This document shows positions 6,818 to 13,462 of a stretch of DNA of 13,462 nt, piece by piece. A model generated the notes under the pieces. The model was not told the DNA's origin and made no database searches. It was given only the letters and a program-made list of their open reading frames with translations. A program made the translations under genes and the position numbers. The stretch is from BMS3ABIN04 sp965554225 (GTDB taxonomy: Bacteria; Bacteroidota; Ignavibacteria; Ignavibacteriales; Melioribacteraceae): NCBI GenBank assembly GCA_965554225.1, contig CBEVZC010000081.1, forward strand, positions 1-13,462, in the 5' to 3' direction. Numbering within the stretch: position 1 is the stretch's first letter; each line of letters starts with the position of its first letter.

Positions 6818-8841
6818 TACATCTCAATATTTATTAACTGAAGAAACTCTTTTTCATTAAGGATTTTAACACCCAACTCTTTAGCTTTTTTTAACTTTGA
6901 ACCCGGATTATCACCAACTACAACGAAATCAGTTTTTTTACTTACGCTCGAGACAAATTTACCACCATTACTAACAATCACATTCTTCGCTTCTCCACGC
7001 GACATTGAACTTAAGGTTCCTGTTAAAACAAATGATTTATTGTTTAACTCACCACCGGAAATTATTTCTTTAGACGTTTCAAAGTTAAGTCCGATACTTT
7101 TTAATTTACTTAAAATTTCCAAATTTTGCATATTCGCAAAATAAGAAATAATACTTTTACTTATACTCTTTCCAATATCATAAATCGATTCGATTTCTTC
7201 TTCGGAAGCATTAACCAAATTATCCATCGATTTGAAATGGGCAGCAAGTTTCTGTGCGGCTCCAATTCCCACATACCTAATTCCAAGTGCGAACAATAGT
7301 CTTTCCAGAGGCTGGTTTTTACTATTTTCAATAGCTACTAAAATATTATCAATACTTTTCTTTCCAAGTCCTTCAATAGCAATTAGCTCATTGTAATAAT
7401 TTTTCAGATTATAAATATCATTAAACGATTTAAGATACCCTAAATCCACAAGCTGCTCAACTAATGATTCTCCTAACCCATCAATATCCATAGCTCCACG
7501 GCTTACAAAGTGTTGGAGCCGTCCTTTTATTTGCGCCGGGCAATTTACATTTTGGCAGTAGATTGCTACTTCATTTTCCGGTCGATATAAAACGGAATTA
7601 CAAACAGGGCAATTCTTTGGTATTTCGACTTCTTTAGAATCGGGATTTCTTTTTTCCAACAAAACAGATACTACTTTTGGTATTACATCTCCTCCTTTTT
7701 CTATAACAACCGTATCTCCTTCACGTAAATCTTTTCGTTTTATTTCATCAATATTGTGCAAAGTAGCTCTGCTAATTGTTGAACCGGCAAGCAGAACAGG
7801 TTCAAGCTCGGCAACCGGTGTTAACGCTCCCGTTCTTCCAACTTGCCAAGTAATTTTTTTCAGCAAAGTTGTTGCCTGCTTAGCTTTGAATTTAAAAGCT
7901 ACAGCCCATCTTGGCGATTTAGCAATACTACCAAGAATTTTTTGTTGGGCAAAAGAGTTTACTTTTATTACAACTCCGTCTATCTCGTAAGGTAAACTAT
8001 CTCTTTTACTTTCCCATTCATGACAATATTCTAAAACTTCACTAATATTGCCGTTTAATCTAAAATTAGGATTCACTTTAAATCCAAGCTCTTTTAGAAG
8101 GTTTAAACTTTCATATTGCGAAGTGATTGAGGATTCTTGCATCAGTAGATAATATACGAAAATACTTAAGGGTCTTTTTGCAACAATTCCCGGGTCCTGC
8201 AATTTTAATGTACCCGCTGTAGAATTCCTTGGATTAGCAAAGAGCTTCTTATTCTTCTTTGCTCTTTCTTCATTAAGTTTCTTAAACGCTTCCAATTCCA
8301 TATAAATCTCACCGCGCACTTCAAATTCTTTAAGATTTACTTTTTGTGAATCTACGAGGTTTACTTTTAACGGAACAGCCTTAATTGTTTTTACATTGTT
8401 GGTTACTTCCTCACCCGTAAAACCGTCGCCTCTAGTGGCGGCTTTAAAAAAATTTCCATCTCTATAAATTAAGCTAATAGAAACACCGTCAATCTTTAAC
8501 TCCGTAACATATTCAACCTTTTCTTCGTCCGGTAAATTTTCCCTAACTTTCCGGTCAAAATCATATAACTCTTCCTCATTATATGTATTAGCCAAGCTAA
8601 GCATGGGAATGCTGTGCTTGAACGGAGGGAATTGATTCTTTAAATCGGAACCAACTCTCTGAGTTGGTGAATCGGGTGTTATTAACTCAGGATTTTCTTC
8701 TTCTAATTTTTGAAGTTCACTATATAGCTTATCGTATTCATAATCGTCGACTAAACTATCTGCAAGTACATAATAATGGTAATTAAGTTTTCTAATTTTT
8801 TCTCGTAGTTTTTCTATTTCCTTTTTAACAGAATCACTCAT
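6817..8841 (-). CDS. ligA: NAD-dependent DNA ligase LigA
   Basis: Seals nicks in duplex DNA during replication and repair, using NAD+ to form an enzyme-adenylate. The 674 residues match the normal full-length enzyme. The domain order is complete: Ia domain with the NMN-contacting YHYYVLADSLVDDYEYD (21-37), adenylation domain with the AMP-accepting lysine K116 in ELKIDGVS, OB fold around 325-400, a four-cysteine zinc finger (C411, C414, C429, C434), helix-hairpin-helix domain about 445-575 with GLG motifs, and a C-terminal BRCT domain about 598-672. Other ligase motifs include TRGDGFTGEEVT (136-147), the EVRGEIYM strand (174-181) and EIDGVVIK (286-293). Nothing essential is missing. The ATG overlaps the rodZ-like gene by 8 nt, and its TAA overlaps the next start by 1 nt, placing it inside a tightly coupled operon. 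Confidence 0.98.
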   Translation of the reverse strand: MSDSVKKEIEKLREKIRKLNYHYYVLADSLVDDYEYDKLYSELQKLEEENPELITPDSPTQRVGSDLKNQFPPFKHSIPMLSLANTYNEEELYDFDRKVRENLPDEEKVEYVTELKIDGVSISLIYRDGNFFKAATRGDGFTGEEVTNNVKTIKAVPLKVNLVDSQKVNLKEFEVRGEIYMELEAFKKLNEERAKKNKKLFANPRNSTAGTLKLQDPGIVAKRPLSIFVYYLLMQESSITSQYESLNLLKELGFKVNPNFRLNGNISEVLEYCHEWESKRDSLPYEIDGVVIKVNSFAQQKILGSIAKSPRWAVAFKFKAKQATTLLKKITWQVGRTGALTPVAELEPVLLAGSTISRATLHNIDEIKRKDLREGDTVVIEKGGDVIPKVVSVLLEKRNPDSKEVEIPKNCPVCNSVLYRPENEVAIYCQNVNCPAQIKGRLQHFVSRGAMDIDGLGESLVEQLVDLGYLKSFNDIYNLKNYYNELIAIEGLGKKSIDNILVAIENSKNQPLERLLFALGIRYVGIGAAQKLAAHFKSMDNLVNASEEEIESIYDIGKSISKSIISYFANMQNLEILSKLKSIGLNFETSKEIISGGELNNKSFVLTGTLSSMSRGEAKNVIVSNGGKFVSSVSKKTDFVVVGDNPGSKLKKAKELGVKILNEKEFLQLINIEM

Positions 8842-9727
8842 TATTTTTATTCTTCTTAATTTTCAGATATTTAATCCCTTCTTTATTTATAAATAAATTT
8901 CTAATCCTACCCTTTGCGCCCGAAATTAATAATTTTTTTCCGTTTAAGTATAAATCAACACCGGCAGAGTTACCAATTAATAAACTATAATATTTGGATG
9001 CAGAGAAATTTTTCTTTATTCCCGGATAAATTAAAAACTCACCTTGCATCTTTCCATCTGCCATCACACGAACCCAAGAAGTATCAATTCCTTTCATAAA
9101 CAAATTTAATTCTGCACCGGAAGTAAACTTATTTTTTTTACTGATCGTTTCCGATTTTTTTTCTTTTACTTCTGTGGATTTTTTGATTTCCTCATAACTT
9201 TTAGCTTTGGGTTTTGCTTTACCTTCTATTATTTCGTTATATGGAGTTTCTTTAACAATTTCCGTTGATGAATTATTAAAAAAAGATAAATAAACAATGA
9301 GAAAAAGTATAATAACAGACGAAATAATTATCAGTGTTTTTTTATCAGGCGACGGATTTTTCTTTAACGGTTCCTCATTTATTTTATCTATATCAGGCTC
9401 AAATGTTGGAACTTCTGATAAAACTTTTTGCTTTTCTAAAACTATTTTTTGTTTTTCTTCATTCTCTTGCTCAAAATTTCCTTTCGAAATCGAATTGTAT
9501 TCGCTCAGAACCTCTTCGCCATCGAGTCCTATTGCCGAACCATATTCACGCAAAAAAGCTCTGATATAAAATTCAGGCATGACATCGAAATTTCCATTTT
9601 CAATTGCTTCCAGATATTTTATATCTATCCGCGTATCCTCAAAAATTTGTGAAAGGGTAATATTATTTTTCTCACGCGTATTTTTAAGTTTTTCCGCAAA
9701 CTTATTAAGCTGTTTTAATTTGTCCAT
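8834..9727 (-). CDS. rodZ: RodZ-like protein: cytoplasmic helix-turn-helix, one membrane helix, external C-terminal domain
   Basis: Probable RodZ-family morphogenesis protein, which in rod-shaped bacteria links MreB filaments to the cell-wall elongation machinery. The 297 residues show the family layout. A Cro/CI-like helix-turn-helix at about 13-75 holds the RodZ-typical KYLEAIENGNFDVMPE (37-52) and YIRAFLREYGSAIGLD (54-69). A charged, Lys/Glu-rich linker (about 85-130) precedes a single membrane helix at 131-149, then a second Lys/Glu-rich linker. A C-terminal beta-rich domain at about 203-290 (WVRVMADGKMQGEFL) resembles DUF4115. The membrane helix and long linkers argue against a free transcription repressor, although DNA binding by the N-terminal domain is not excluded. 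mreB is not in the window. The gene lies 22 nt after rsmB and overlaps ligA by 8 nt. Confidence 0.82.
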   Translation of the reverse strand: MDKLKQLNKFAEKLKNTREKNNITLSQIFEDTRIDIKYLEAIENGNFDVMPEFYIRAFLREYGSAIGLDGEEVLSEYNSISKGNFEQENEEKQKIVLEKQKVLSEVPTFEPDIDKINEEPLKKNPSPDKKTLIIISSVIILFLIVYLSFFNNSSTEIVKETPYNEIIEGKAKPKAKSYEEIKKSTEVKEKKSETISKKNKFTSGAELNLFMKGIDTSWVRVMADGKMQGEFLIYPGIKKNFSASKYYSLLIGNSAGVDLYLNGKKLLISGAKGRIRNLFINKEGIKYLKIKKNKNNE

Positions 9728-9749
9728 TTCTGATAATAAATTATTTTGT

Positions 9750-11129
9750 TTAACTTAGTTTTTTAATTTTGGCAGCAAATGCACCATCCATTTTATTTAT
9801 ATTCGGATACGTCTGCACCATACCGGATGAATTAACAAGCCAATCATCTAATTCATTTTTAAGCGACATTAACTGAAAATTCCGATGGCTTTCCAAAAAT
9901 TGATTTACTAAATCTATGTTTTCTTCAGGCTCAATAGTACAAGTACTATAAACAACTATTCCACCCGGTTTCAATAAAGACGCTCCTTTTTCCAAAAGAA
10001 CCAACTGAGTTTTGGTTATTCTTCGAATATCACTCAAATCTTTTTTCCACTTAATATCAGGTTTTTTTGTTAAAGTACCAAAACCCGTGCATGGTGCATC
10101 AATCAATACCCTATCAAATAATTTATCATCTTGGTACTCTAACGCATCCACAGCAATACTTTTAACATTATTAACTCCAAGTCGATTAAGATTTTTTTCT
10201 AATATCTTTAATCTACTGTCAAATTTATCTATCGCAATTATTTCTCCCTCATTTTTCATCAGTTCGGCTAAATAAGCTGTTTTGCCACCAGGAGCTGCAC
10301 AAAGGTCAAGAGTTCTCATACCGGGTTTCGGGGCCAATACATTACAGGAAATTGCAGTGCTTTCATCTTGAATAGCGAAATATCCTTTACTAAAGTATTC
10401 CCAGTCTTGAATGTTGGTTAGCTTAGATAATTTTAAAAAATTCGGGAAATACTTACTAATAGAATAATTTAAGTTTACGTTATCTAATAGCACCTTTAAC
10501 TCTTCTAATGTTGTCTTCAGATTATTCACACGCAAAGTCATATTGGGTTTGCTGTTATTAGCTATCAACAAATCTTTGGTAAATTCTTCACCGTATCTGT
10601 TTATCCATCTTTTTACTAACCAAGAAGGATGAGAATAGTATGCACTAAAATAGGAAACAATGTCTTCGTCGGGATTCGGGTATCTGATGCTTTCTTTATT
10701 GCGGATGATATTTCTTAAAACCGCATTTGTTAAATCTGCGGATTTTTGCCCTTGCAATTTTTTAACAAATTCAACCGACTCATTTACAGCGGCATAATCC
10801 GGAACTCTATCTAAAAATAAAATTTGATACAGAGCTACCCTCATTGAATTTTTTACGTTAGGTATGCACTTTGAGAAATGTCCTTTGTAAAATCCGTTCA
10901 GTACCCAGTCAATTCTGCCCAGCCATCTAATTACTCCATGAACTATTTCGAACAGTAATGATTTATCTGCACCAGTTAATTCCGAGTTTTTAATTTCACT
11001 TTCTAAAATTTTATCTAAATAAGCATCGGTCCTATCAATCCTATTAAGAATTTTAACAGCAATACCTCTAACGCCGTTATACAAATTTAAATTTTTATAT
11101 ACGCTATCCGACTTAAATTTATTTGTCAT
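9750..11129 (-). CDS. rsmB: 16S rRNA (cytosine-5) methyltransferase RsmB
   Basis: Methylates a cytosine of 16S rRNA (C967 in E. coli numbering) with S-adenosylmethionine during ribosome maturation. The 459 residues consist of an N-terminal NusB-like RNA-binding domain (about 20-150, including the DYAAVNESVEFVKK signature at 111-124), a linker region, and a C-terminal Rossmann methyltransferase domain (about 240-458). The SAM-binding motif is LDLCAAPGGKTAYLAEL (274-290). The two cysteines of RNA m5C methyltransferases are C347 in DAPCTGFGT and C397 in YSTCTIEPEEN. Having the NusB-like domain separates it from the related RsmF/NSUN enzymes. It is the first gene of the rsmB-rodZ-ligA unit, preceded by a 168-nt leader, and its ATG has only a weak GGAA upstream. 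In many bacteria rsmB sits near fmt and def, which are not seen here. Confidence 0.96.
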   Translation of the reverse strand: MTNKFKSDSVYKNLNLYNGVRGIAVKILNRIDRTDAYLDKILESEIKNSELTGADKSLLFEIVHGVIRWLGRIDWVLNGFYKGHFSKCIPNVKNSMRVALYQILFLDRVPDYAAVNESVEFVKKLQGQKSADLTNAVLRNIIRNKESIRYPNPDEDIVSYFSAYYSHPSWLVKRWINRYGEEFTKDLLIANNSKPNMTLRVNNLKTTLEELKVLLDNVNLNYSISKYFPNFLKLSKLTNIQDWEYFSKGYFAIQDESTAISCNVLAPKPGMRTLDLCAAPGGKTAYLAELMKNEGEIIAIDKFDSRLKILEKNLNRLGVNNVKSIAVDALEYQDDKLFDRVLIDAPCTGFGTLTKKPDIKWKKDLSDIRRITKTQLVLLEKGASLLKPGGIVVYSTCTIEPEENIDLVNQFLESHRNFQLMSLKNELDDWLVNSSGMVQTYPNINKMDGAFAAKIKKLS

Positions 11130-11297
11130 TTATATTTCCGTTGTTAAAACAATTCAAAACACTTATTATTTTGTAAACAAAAAAATAATAATAAATTAGC
11201 TTAAAGAGGCAAAAATCGTAATAAATATTTGTTAAGTAGGAATTGAATTAAAGGGAAGCTTTTGTCTTAATTTCGATAAAACCAAATAATTCGATAT
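11130..11297. other. 168-nt intergenic leader between the TPR gene and rsmB
   Basis: This gap must hold the 3' end of the TPR transcript and the promoter of the rsmB operon. Next to the TPR stop there is a 7-nt direct repeat TTCGATA (11272-11278 and 11290-11296). A weak imperfect hairpin (AATTAA at 11246-11251 with TTAATT at 11267-11272) lacks a following U-run on the minus strand, so I do not call a terminator. No RNA gene or short coding frame with support is seen. Confidence 0.5.
11163..11191. promoter_or_regulatory. AT-only 10-bp inverted repeat upstream of rsmB
   Basis: TTATTATTTT (11163-11172) and AAAATAATAA (11182-11191) are perfect inverted copies around a 9-nt spacer containing GTAAAC, 34-62 nt before the rsmB ATG. 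It could be a binding site or part of the promoter region, or just low-complexity AT sequence. I see no confident promoter boxes. Confidence 0.3.
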
Positions 11298-12593
11298 TTA
11301 CTTGCTAAAATGGATCAATTCAGTAAGTTTATCTATTCTTTCATTCGCATAATCAATTAATCTCTTATCATTATTATTTTTACATCTTAAATATTTTTTA
11401 TAATAAGCAAGCGCTACCGATTTGTCTTTGTACAGTTTATCATAAAGAGTTGCTAATCTTAGGATAGCAACACTACTTTCACTATTATAATCTAAAGCCG
11501 AATGATAAGATTTAATTGCACTTCGATAATTTTTTACAATTTCATACGAAGCTCCCAGATTTATATAAACATTATCAATGTAATCCGGAATCATGGACGA
11601 TAAAGCTTCGTTAAGATATTTGATTGCTTCATCGAAATTGTTTAATGATTTATAACCAAGACCCAGATATAATAAACTAAGCGGGTTTTGTTTTTCAATT
11701 CTTAACGATTTCTTAAGCATGGTAATAGCTTGATTCATATCTGTTGAATCCGAAGTATCTGAAACGGATGCTGTTGAATATAAACTAAGACCAAGTCTCT
11801 GAAAGTTCGAGAATGTGCTGTCTCCAAGAGTAAGTAATTGGCTAAACTGTACGGAAGCAGATTTATATCTTTTTAATTTGTATAAGATTTCTGCATAAAG
11901 TCTGGTTAAAGGAATATTTAATGAATTGAATGATAGACTTTGTGACAATAAATTTAATGCATCGTCAAACTTTTTATACTCGTAGTAAATCTTAGCCAGT
12001 TGTAATGCCGTCAGCGGATCATATTTATTGAGCATATGAGCTTTCTGCAGGTATAAAAGCGCTTCCTCTTTTTTATTGAGCCTATAATCACAATATCCCA
12101 ATTGACGAAAATAGTAGTAATTAGTCGAATCAAAAAATGTAAGATCTTTAAAATACTTTTTTGCTCTTTGATAACTTCTTTGTGCTAGCAAAGTTTTAGC
12201 AAGTTCCATTTTCGCCATTACATCGGTGCTGTCTAATTTTAAGACTTCAGAATAAATATACGAAGCAGCCAAAGTCTTACCTGCAGCTTCATAGCTTCTT
12301 CCGAGAGTAAAAAGAATATCTTTTCTTTTGGGAGCTTCTTTATTAGCGTTGTATAACAAATGGATTGCTTTATTATAATCCATAAATTTATTGTATGCCA
12401 ATGCTAAATTGTAGTTTTCGTCAACCGTAAGTTTTCTGCCCGCTTTCACTTTACCGGAAAGAGTTTCAATTATCTGTTTATATTTTCCTTTCGCTAATAG
12501 TAAACCGATATCCGATTTTTTTTCATTTTGTCCGAAGTATAACCCGGGAATAGAGAACAAAAAGATTAAAACTAAGAGAACAATATTTTTCAT
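11298..12593 (-). CDS. Secreted tetratricopeptide-repeat (TPR) protein
   Basis: Exported protein of 431 residues built almost wholly from TPR helices, a scaffold for protein-protein contacts. Residues 1-21 form a signal peptide (MKN, a hydrophobic core, then GLYFG), with no lipobox cysteine, so a soluble periplasmic location is likelier than a lipoprotein. About ten 34-residue units can be traced from residue 58 to 407. Good examples are NLALAYNKFMDYNKAIHLL (62-80) and YLGLGYKSLNNFDEAIKYL (309-327). One unit near 262-303 carries a Ser/Thr/Asp-rich insertion (275-286). It has no catalytic domain. It appears to be transcribed alone, with a terminator upstream at 12703-12740 and a 168-nt gap downstream. 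Partner and function are unknown; assembly of outer-membrane or secretion complexes is a usual role for such proteins but is only a guess here. Confidence 0.85.
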   Translation of the reverse strand: MKNIVLLVLIFLFSIPGLYFGQNEKKSDIGLLLAKGKYKQIIETLSGKVKAGRKLTVDENYNLALAYNKFMDYNKAIHLLYNANKEAPKRKDILFTLGRSYEAAGKTLAASYIYSEVLKLDSTDVMAKMELAKTLLAQRSYQRAKKYFKDLTFFDSTNYYYFRQLGYCDYRLNKKEEALLYLQKAHMLNKYDPLTALQLAKIYYEYKKFDDALNLLSQSLSFNSLNIPLTRLYAEILYKLKRYKSASVQFSQLLTLGDSTFSNFQRLGLSLYSTASVSDTSDSTDMNQAITMLKKSLRIEKQNPLSLLYLGLGYKSLNNFDEAIKYLNEALSSMIPDYIDNVYINLGASYEIVKNYRSAIKSYHSALDYNSESSVAILRLATLYDKLYKDKSVALAYYKKYLRCKNNNDKRLIDYANERIDKLTELIHFSK

Positions 12594-12608
12594 ATTTATT
12601 CAACCTAA

Positions 12609-12635
12609 TAATTCATATTCATAATAGATGAATTA
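12609..12635. promoter_or_regulatory. Inverted repeat TAATTCAT-N11-ATGAATTA in the TPR gene leader
   Basis: Two perfect 8-bp arms (12609-12616 and 12628-12635) flank 11 bases, 16-42 nt before the TPR gene ATG. The position fits an operator overlapping the start of transcription, or a hairpin in the 5' untranslated RNA close to the ribosome-binding region. The long spacer and AT content keep confidence low. Confidence 0.35.
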
Positions 12636-12702
12636 AAAGTATAAAAGTTACCTAAAAAATAAATTTTATGGAAATGTAGGCGATCTTGTTACGAATGGAG
12701 AC

Positions 12703-12740
12703 AAAAATCAGATGGAGTTTATCAAAATAAACCCCATCTG
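12703..12740 (-). terminator. Strong intrinsic terminator of the FecR-like gene
   Basis: In the minus-strand RNA CAGATGGGGTTTAT (12740-12727) pairs with ATAAACTCCATCTG (12722-12709) across a 4-nt loop, giving a 14-bp stem with a single G-U pair. It is followed by AUUUUUG. On the plus strand the same position would be an A-C mismatch, so the hairpin is better formed in the minus-strand transcript, which also carries the U-run. It begins 12 nt after the stop of the FecR-like gene. Confidence 0.88.
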
Positions 12741-12751
12741 TTGGGGAAAAT

Positions 12752-13432
12752 TTATTTAGCTAATTTTGTGTTTACTTCTTTAATACGTTTTTCCAACTCG
12801 GCTTTTTCGCCGGGACTTAACGGTTCATTTTCAATATTCGCATATTCAGCGGCGGCTTCTTGATAAAGTCCTAAATTAGATAAAATGTTTGCAAAGTAAA
12901 TTCTGTCTTTTATGCGTTTTTGAGTATCTGGATATTTACGGTAAGTTTCTTTAGCAACTATAACAGCTGATTTTTTATACCCGTTTTCCGCCAGCAATTT
13001 AGCTCCGTTAATCTTTTTTATTCCCAATTTACTTTCAGATACAACCAACGGAACTTTTGCGGATTCATCGGCTCCGTACACAGCTGTACTTTTTGCTTTA
13101 CCTTCATTCTTAATTTTTGGTACGTTTCTTATTTCTTCCATTGCCAATGCAAGCAATAAGTCATTTGTTGAAACTTTTTTAATATGACTTAATCCTAAAG
13201 CGGAATTGCTGCCAATCAGGAAGCGGTTTCCGTCTTTATTCAGCTGTACATAAGATTTTGAGTCCGTAACCACCAAATCGTTGCCGGTTAAGCTTTCACC
13301 GGATTTTACTTCTGTCCAGGATTCATTTGTACCTTTTTGAACAAAAACTTTACCGGAAACTTTTTCAACGGAAAAATTCTGTGCAAATAAATTTGCACTC
13401 AAAAAGATTATTGTTAATATTATCGTTTTCAT
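12752..13432 (-). CDS. Secreted FecR-like domain protein with C-terminal helical (TPR-like) region
   Basis: Exported protein of 226 residues. Residues 1-17 are a signal peptide with a probable cleavage after NLFA. Residues 18-88 read as a FecR-type beta domain: VEKVSGKVFVQKG (22-34), a stretch ending in GESLTGNDLVVTDSKSYVQL (45-64), and FLIGSNSALGL (71-81). This fold occurs in periplasmic and surface proteins that are not iron regulators. About 93-135 is a charged, probably flexible linker. Residues 145-200 form helical pairs like TPRs, with GYKKSAVIVAKETYRKYP (151-168) and YFANILSNLGLYQEAAAEY (179-197). The tail is a charged helix. No sigma or anti-sigma gene is next to it, so a role in iron signalling is not supported. 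A strong terminator follows, so it ends its transcription unit. Function unknown. Confidence 0.8.
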   Translation of the reverse strand: MKTIILTIIFLSANLFAQNFSVEKVSGKVFVQKGTNESWTEVKSGESLTGNDLVVTDSKSYVQLNKDGNRFLIGSNSALGLSHIKKVSTNDLLLALAMEEIRNVPKIKNEGKAKSTAVYGADESAKVPLVVSESKLGIKKINGAKLLAENGYKKSAVIVAKETYRKYPDTQKRIKDRIYFANILSNLGLYQEAAAEYANIENEPLSPGEKAELEKRIKEVNTKLAK

Positions 13433-13440
13433 TTTAGTTT

Positions 13441-13446
13441 TCCTTT
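13441..13446 (-). promoter_or_regulatory. Shine-Dalgarno site of the FecR-like gene
   Basis: The minus strand reads AAAGGA ending 8 nt before the ATG at 13432. It supports this start, which also gives the complete signal peptide. Upstream DNA is cut by the window edge, so the promoter cannot be judged. Confidence 0.6.
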
Positions 13447-13462
13447 TTTGTATTAAAATAAT

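Noticed and set aside
8834..9727. Helix-turn-helix protein as a phage-type repressor or local operon regulator
   Set aside because: The single membrane helix, long linkers and beta-rich external domain fit RodZ, and no divergent phage-like gene is present.
11246..11272. Hairpin after the TPR gene as a terminator
   Set aside because: The arms are six AT-only bases with a 15-nt loop, and no U-run follows on the minus strand.
11272..11296. TTCGATA direct repeats as an attachment site or iteron
   Set aside because: There are only two 7-nt copies, with no associated integrase or replication gene; chance is sufficient.
1..13462. A new defence, CRISPR, retron or toxin-antitoxin system
   Set aside because: Every coding stretch is accounted for by core or envelope genes. 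No spaced repeat array, reverse transcriptase, nuclease-effector pair or small toxin-antitoxin gene pair is visible, and no gap exceeds 170 nt.

Overview
The window is AT-rich, compact bacterial DNA (about one third G+C by eye). All eleven complete genes, and a twelfth cut by the left edge, lie on the minus strand, so transcription runs from high to low coordinates. Long Asn/Lys/Ile-rich proteins, weak or absent Shine-Dalgarno sites at most starts, and the mix of genes (a 7TM-HD cyclic-dinucleotide phosphodiesterase, a RodZ-like protein, a TPR lipoprotein-free secreted protein, a FecR-like secreted protein) suggest a member of the Bacteroidota/Chlorobiota/Ignavibacteriota group. Ignavibacteria is my best guess. 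This is an inference from protein character and has not been tested by a search.

Layout in the order of transcription. (1) 13432-12752: a secreted FecR-like protein, closed by a strong intrinsic terminator (12703-12740). (2) 12593-11298: a secreted protein made almost entirely of about ten TPR units, probably transcribed alone. (3) 11129-6287: a tight housekeeping operon of rsmB (16S rRNA m5C methyltransferase), a RodZ-like membrane protein with a cytoplasmic helix-turn-helix, ligA (NAD-dependent DNA ligase), and a small protein resembling only the N-terminal half of a family 9 glycosyltransferase. An intrinsic terminator (6235-6261) follows. (4) 6205-4399: a STAS-domain anti-sigma-factor-antagonist-like protein and, 7 nt later, a sodium:solute symporter starting at GTG. 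(5) 4301 to beyond base 1: a Cof-type HAD phosphatase, a PgpH-like c-di-AMP phosphodiesterase, the tyrosine recombinase XerD and an M50 site-2 protease, joined by ATGA and TGATG overlaps and a 4-nt gap.

The content is mainly conserved core functions: chromosome maintenance (LigA, XerD), ribosome maturation (RsmB), cell shape (RodZ), second-messenger turnover (PgpH), membrane proteolysis (M50) and solute uptake. I see no RNA gene, CRISPR array, insertion sequence, prophage or defence cassette. No intergenic gap exceeds 170 bases. I did not find a convincing new system. The points most worth a second look are the half-glycosyltransferase protein in the ligA operon, the STAS-symporter pair, the pgpH operon context with its 9-nt coding repeat, and a GTTTACA heptamer that I find only in three operon leaders.
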